Source of the DNA: Rutpela maculata
Lineage: Eukaryota; Arthropoda; Insecta; Coleoptera; Cerambycidae
Assembly (NCBI GenBank): GCA_936432065.2
Contig: OW386286.2
Coordinates: 4,271,208 to 4,335,207, forward strand
Length of the DNA: 64,000 nt
Direction: 5' to 3'
Part shown: piece by piece, positions 60,500-64,000 of the stretch
Layout of the letters: every line of letters starts with the position of its first letter
Position numbering within the stretch: position 1 is the first letter of the stretch
Position numbers and translations under genes: made by a program
The notes under the pieces: generated by a model
Seen by the model: only the letters and a program-made list of their open reading frames with translations
The model's database searches: none
Told to the model about the DNA's origin: nothing

Positions 60500-61270
60500 A
60501 GCATATTATCGTTGGTGTCGTGGTATTTCGTTATTGGGGGTGTGAGTAGTTTCAACCTTCAGGGATGGATTAGGTCACCTGTGGTCAATCTTTACTTATT
60601 TTATAGGAATTGATAAAAAAAGTGATCCGACAAGCCCTTGCAAGCCTATAGCACCGGAAAATCGGATTCAAATGAGTGAAGGATATGTACGGAAATATTG
60701 TTACCATCGTATTCTCCGCTCTCGAAGGAAGTATACCACATTACAGCTGATTTCCGTTGTTTTCGTGGCATTTCGTTGTTGGGGGGGTGGGGGTAGTTTC
60801 AACCCCCGGGGTGGGTCAGGTCACCTGTGGTCAATATTTACCTATTTTATTCGATTAACAAAAAAAAAAAATCCGATACAACAAGCTCTCGCAAGCCTAG
60901 CACCGGGAAATCGGAAGAGGGGTAGTTTTCAGGTTTAGGGTAGGTCGTGAAACATCACCATCGTATTCCTCACCCTCAAAAACGGGGGCATACCGGTTTT
61001 CAGCTGATTTTCGTTATTTTCGTGGCATTTTGAATAATTTTGGTGGGGGTAGTTTCAACCCCTGGGGGTAAGTTAAGTCACCTGTGATCAATATTTACTT
61101 ATTTTATTCAAATTGACCAAGAAAAAAACCCGATCCGACAAGCCCTTGCAAGCCTACCGTCGAAAAATCGGAAACAGAGGTGGTTTTTTCGATTTCAGGG
61201 TAGTGGTTGGACGGTAGGTTGGAAAATATTGTCGTGTTCCCCGCCCTCGAAAACGAGGGGGTTAATGTCT
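60500..61270 (+). repeat. Tandem array, three units of about 250 bp
   Basis: Units share TTCGTGGCATTTCGTTGTTG, GGGGTAGTTTCAACCCC, GTCACCTGTGGTCAATATTT, CCGACAAGCCCTTGCAAGCC and a G-rich phrase before the next unit. GTGG(C/T)ATTT lies at about 60520, 60766 and 61022. It directly follows a Helentron-like end. Confidence 0.78.
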
Positions 61271-61317
61271 TGCGGTCCGGTCGCAGAACTTTTGGGGTAA
61301 AAACTTTATCTCAAGGG

Positions 61318-61412
61318 ACTAATATTATTCTATACACTTTCACAAACTCATTAAAAAAAATTATTCAATTTGCATGTTTTTGTAGGTAAATACCTTCACG
61401 ACTGGGCTGTAA
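61318..61412 (+). repeat. Repeat B fragment
   Basis: ATTATTCTATACACTTTCAC then AACTCATTAAAAAAAATTATT matches 37990-38040 in repeat B. Confidence 0.55.
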
Positions 61413-62187
61413 TACATATTTTCATGTTTTTTGTAATTTTTGCAAATAAATGGTTTTTTTTTGAATTTCCAATTGAATTGCCGAATTCGAAATTTGAATC
61501 CGGCAGGAAATTTTACATCAGAATCAGATTTTCGTTTTAGTATAGTATTTATGTCACTTGTCTATTTTGAAACCGTAGATTTCTAACGAATATATTTATT
61601 TCAAACATGCAAGAAAATGCCCAATTTTAATCACAGCAAGATGCCCTATTTTACTGCAAGCAAACAATCACGAAATAATACATGAAGACATTCAACGGTT
61701 TTTGTTAAATATTTAACGGAATGCATTTTTCCACTTCGTTAAAGAGTAATGTTAGGTGTAAAAGACTGTAAAAGCTTAATAGTGCGCACAGTTTCTTTCC
61801 TGCTACTCGTTATAGTACTTTAGGATCTTTGTTATATGAGTCTCTGGAGGAAACGATAGTGAAATAGATTTCTATTCTATATCCGATATCATCCTTTCCA
61901 AGACCTTTCATTTTGAAATACTGCTTAGATATAAAAATTCATGGGATTTTATCAAGCCTATAAATATTCTCGATATCTCATATCTAAAATAAATTAATAT
62001 GTCGAATATTGACTAGAGCTTATAATAAAATAAATATCAAGAATTATGGGACAGATTGCAGTAAATCAAATATTTCGTTTTAAACATTTAAATAAAATAA
62101 ATTATCACTTAACATATTTGTAAGTCAGTTAACTTATATTAAAAGACCGAATTTTTACTTTTCAATTATTTTCTTAGCTATAATAAT
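61413..62187. other. No gene seen
   Basis: AT-rich DNA without frames or repeats that I could pair. Confidence 0.4.
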
Positions 62188-62258
62188 CCGGTGCTGACAG
62201 TAGTCGAACCTACTTCTAGAAGGCCCGTAGGCCATGCTATCAGTGCTGAGCTGTACGA
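62188..62258 (-). ncRNA. Possible tRNA-like relic (pseudogene or SINE head)
   Basis: On the minus strand CAGCTCAGCACTGATAGCAT is A-box-like and GTAGGTTCGACTAC is B-box-like, separated by about 35 bases. The acceptor stem does not pair, so it is not a working tRNA. Confidence 0.25.
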
Positions 62259-62371
62259 TTTTTTTGGTCCTATGATTTTTAATTTAATTAATAAAGATGG
62301 ATCGCAATTAAGTGGACATATAGCAACTATGTGGACATAGCGAAGATCTAGACCTTGAATTCGATACACAC

Positions 62372-62530
62372 TGTAAAAAATGATGTAAATTTACCATCGT
62401 TGCGTGTAAAATTCCCATGTAATTTTACCCGCAAAGAGAACGGAAAATTTCCATTTACCATGGAGGATTACCCCAAAATATAAGGTAAATAAAAATTTTC
62501 CACTCTCTTTGCGGGTAAAATTCCATCACA
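62372..62530. repeat. Hairpin repeat with ACACTGTAAAAAAT end
   Basis: TTTTACCCGCAAAGAGA pairs with TCTCTTTGCGGGTAAAA, and TTTACCATGG lies near the centre. The start ACACTGTAAAAAATGATGT is like the relic at 57964. Confidence 0.6.
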
Positions 62531-63144
62531 ATTGGGGGTAAATTAACTATGAAAAAAAATCCTGTCTGGATAAGGGGCAAATTTATTACATGTAATAAAA
62601 TTATCAGAACGTATACAATGCGCGAAATATATTTCCAGTGGTTTAAAAACGATTTTAGTATAATAACTACACTCAAAGAAAATGATAGGTAAATTCAACC
62701 AAAAAGAGCATATGAAATCGCGCCTATCTAGTTTCATAGTTAAATCAATCAGTAAAGAATAGTCATACAACTTTATTTGTTTTCGTAAACAAATAGTAGT
62801 TTAATAATCATATCTTCTTGTAACAAATTAAATAGTACAATGACATTTTTTTTATGTTCACTAAGATCCATCCAAAATATATCGTTAATCCCTGAGATAA
62901 TTTGAATACTGCAATCATGTTATTAATTTTCTATAAATTCATAAGAGTATAAGATAATGCATGATTGATTATTGTCAGTGATTTGTATGTGGCGTCATCT
63001 GGGAATAATTTCTGTAATAGACTACGTGGTAAGCAAGCAAATTTTATGGTAATTCTTTTAGAACTTCTAGAAGACGACACTAATATTGGTTTGTCTACCA
63101 AGTACAATAGTACAGCGAACTAATACTGGGTTAGAATTACAATT

Positions 63145-63531
63145 CTGGGGCGAGCGTAGAGGCGACTTCGATGTGAATATCAGTCGATATTCCGTTGAAG
63201 CAACGTCGAGCGCGGTTAGTACTTGGATGGGTGACCGACCTATCTTGGGAAATACAGCGTTCTCGCCCCACCTTCTAGAGGCTTGTATATCAGTGTATAC
63301 TCGGAAGTTACGTAATTTCAGACGAGGATTACGTAATGGATATACCATCCTTCGGAGGGGATGTAAAGCAGGCGGTCCCTTGTCTATTAAATGTTAGGCA
63401 AGTAAAAGATCCCTATTCTTCTTGAGGGAAGAGGTTCGGCAAAATTTCCAGGTTGGGGGTAGCTCGTCTCCTGGCTTCGGTGATAGGCCCTGGTAGCGGA
63501 AATAGGCCGACGTTAAATAGTTAAAAAAAAA
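63145..63531 (+). mobile_element. 5S rRNA-derived SINE, copy 2, intact with target-site duplication
   Basis: AATTACAATT occurs at 63135-63144 and 63532-63541. The 5S-like head spans about 63147-63269 (TTGAAGCAACGTCGAGCGCG, GGTTAGTACTTGGATGGG, TGACCGACC, CTTGGGAAATAC). Its 3' body matches copy 1 (19974-20359, reversed) closely, and it ends GTTAAATAGTTAAAAAAAAA. The high similarity of the two copies and the perfect duplication suggest fairly recent activity of the family. Confidence 0.85.
63147..63269 (+). promoter_or_regulatory. 5S-like internal polymerase III promoter region of SINE copy 2
   Basis: The C-box-like GGATGGGTGACC and the upstream TTGAAGCA region line up with 5S rRNA, apart from a small insertion after GACC. 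Activity is inference. Confidence 0.45.
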
Positions 63532-63780
63532 AATTACAATTAAAAAAAAATATACTATTATCTAGTTTAATTTGACAGAATTCAACAAAATAATAGTCTT
63601 ATTCATCTATTTTTTAAGTTAATGTTTGTTTTGTTGTACGACAACTTTTTATTAATTAAAATAACAATCACCTCTTGTTTAAAAATACCATCAATATAGT
63701 TTGGTTTAACAAAATTAACGATATTGTTAGTTAACCATTTTTTTTTTGTTGAATTTACCCATACTATTTCTTTGAGTGTA

Positions 63781-64000
63781 GAGTCAAAATTATACTCTTT
63801 GCAGGTTTGTTGAACTTTTTATATAATGGGCAAGTATACCATTTTTATTAAATAATTTTAACATCTACACATAAAAACAGTTGACCCCATTTTTTATTTT
63901 CTTTCTTTAATAATGCCTTATAGTAAAAAAAATCATGGTCTGCTAAGTTATATTGATGACATATGCCTTGAAATATTAGCGGTTAAAGTGGGGGACTGCT
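63781..64000. other. Window end: nothing recognised
   Basis: AT-rich sequence with no frame or splice evidence. Confidence 0.4.

Larger units (their letters stand above)
62670..63778. mobile_element. Tc1/mariner-type MITE with TA duplication, hosting a SINE
   Basis: The left end CACTCAAAGAAAATGATAGG, then TAAATTCAAC, is mirrored by GTTGAATTTACCCATACTAT then TTCTTTGAGTG. TA lies on both sides (62668-62669, 63779-63780). About 710 bp remain after removing the SINE and one target copy. Confidence 0.7.

Noticed and set aside
60500..61270. CRISPR-like array
   Set aside because: Three long, diverged units with no short direct repeat and spacer pattern, in a eukaryotic setting.
62188..62258. A functional tRNA gene
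   Set aside because: A- and B-box-like words are present, but no acceptor stem and no proper anticodon arm can be formed.

Overview
The window is arthropod, most probably insect, nuclear DNA. It is AT-rich, gene-poor and packed with degenerate transposable elements. Spliced exons with GT/AG borders, AATAAA signals, non-LTR retrotransposons, mariner-like and hAT-like DNA transposons and Helentron-like non-autonomous elements all fit an insect with a large repetitive genome. I cannot name the species. There are no bacterial operons, no CRISPR array and no ribosomal RNA operon.

Host genes. Two can be supported. (1) A DM9-domain (DUF3421) secreted protein on the + strand has three exons: 11998-12067, 13259-13461 and 18289-18549. 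All exons are in phase and encode 177 residues with a signal peptide and two DM9 repeats. The last exon of a paralogue lies at 66-332. Both last exons sit in a duplicated block (1-870 and 18237-19063), so the window cuts a tandem DM9 cluster. (2) A single 147-nt exon on the minus strand (26029-26175) encodes half of an Ig domain that resembles Dscam-type cell-adhesion receptors.

Layout. 1-1000: end of DM9 copy A. 1300-2150: tandem and direct repeats. 2765-5592: three copies of a composite repeat, two forming a palindrome. 6505-10556: two Helentron-like elements flanking a dead mariner-like transposase and a dead LINE. 10558-11062: a MITE. 11998-18549: the DM9 gene, whose second intron holds a TIR element of about 3 kb with a tandem repeat and a gene fragment. 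19166-20418: a LINE remnant broken by an LTR-like promoter segment and a 5S rRNA-derived SINE. 20560-24261: a foldback element containing a DNA transposon with a broken transposase gene. 24309-25640: a second Helentron-like family and a retroelement tail. 26371-32622: a DNA element with arms of about 1 kb and two nested insertions. 32960-34814: LINE fragment and (AT)n. 37768-42901: interspersed repeats, a hAT MITE, a hAT element and Helentron-like copies. 43108-48739: foldback elements and MITEs. 48893-52181: a 3.3-kb palindrome carrying the same gene fragment in both arms. 52194-61412: MITEs, Helentron-like copies and a 250-bp tandem array. 62188-63778: a tRNA-like remnant, a hairpin and a MITE carrying a second 5S-derived SINE.

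The most interesting structures are the gene-bearing palindrome, the repeated stem-loop plus tetranucleotide-microsatellite architecture in unrelated element families, the 5S-derived SINEs with target-site duplications, and related transposon-borne reading frames in separate elements. No new defence or metabolic system is visible. All calls come from reading the sequence; none was checked by database search.
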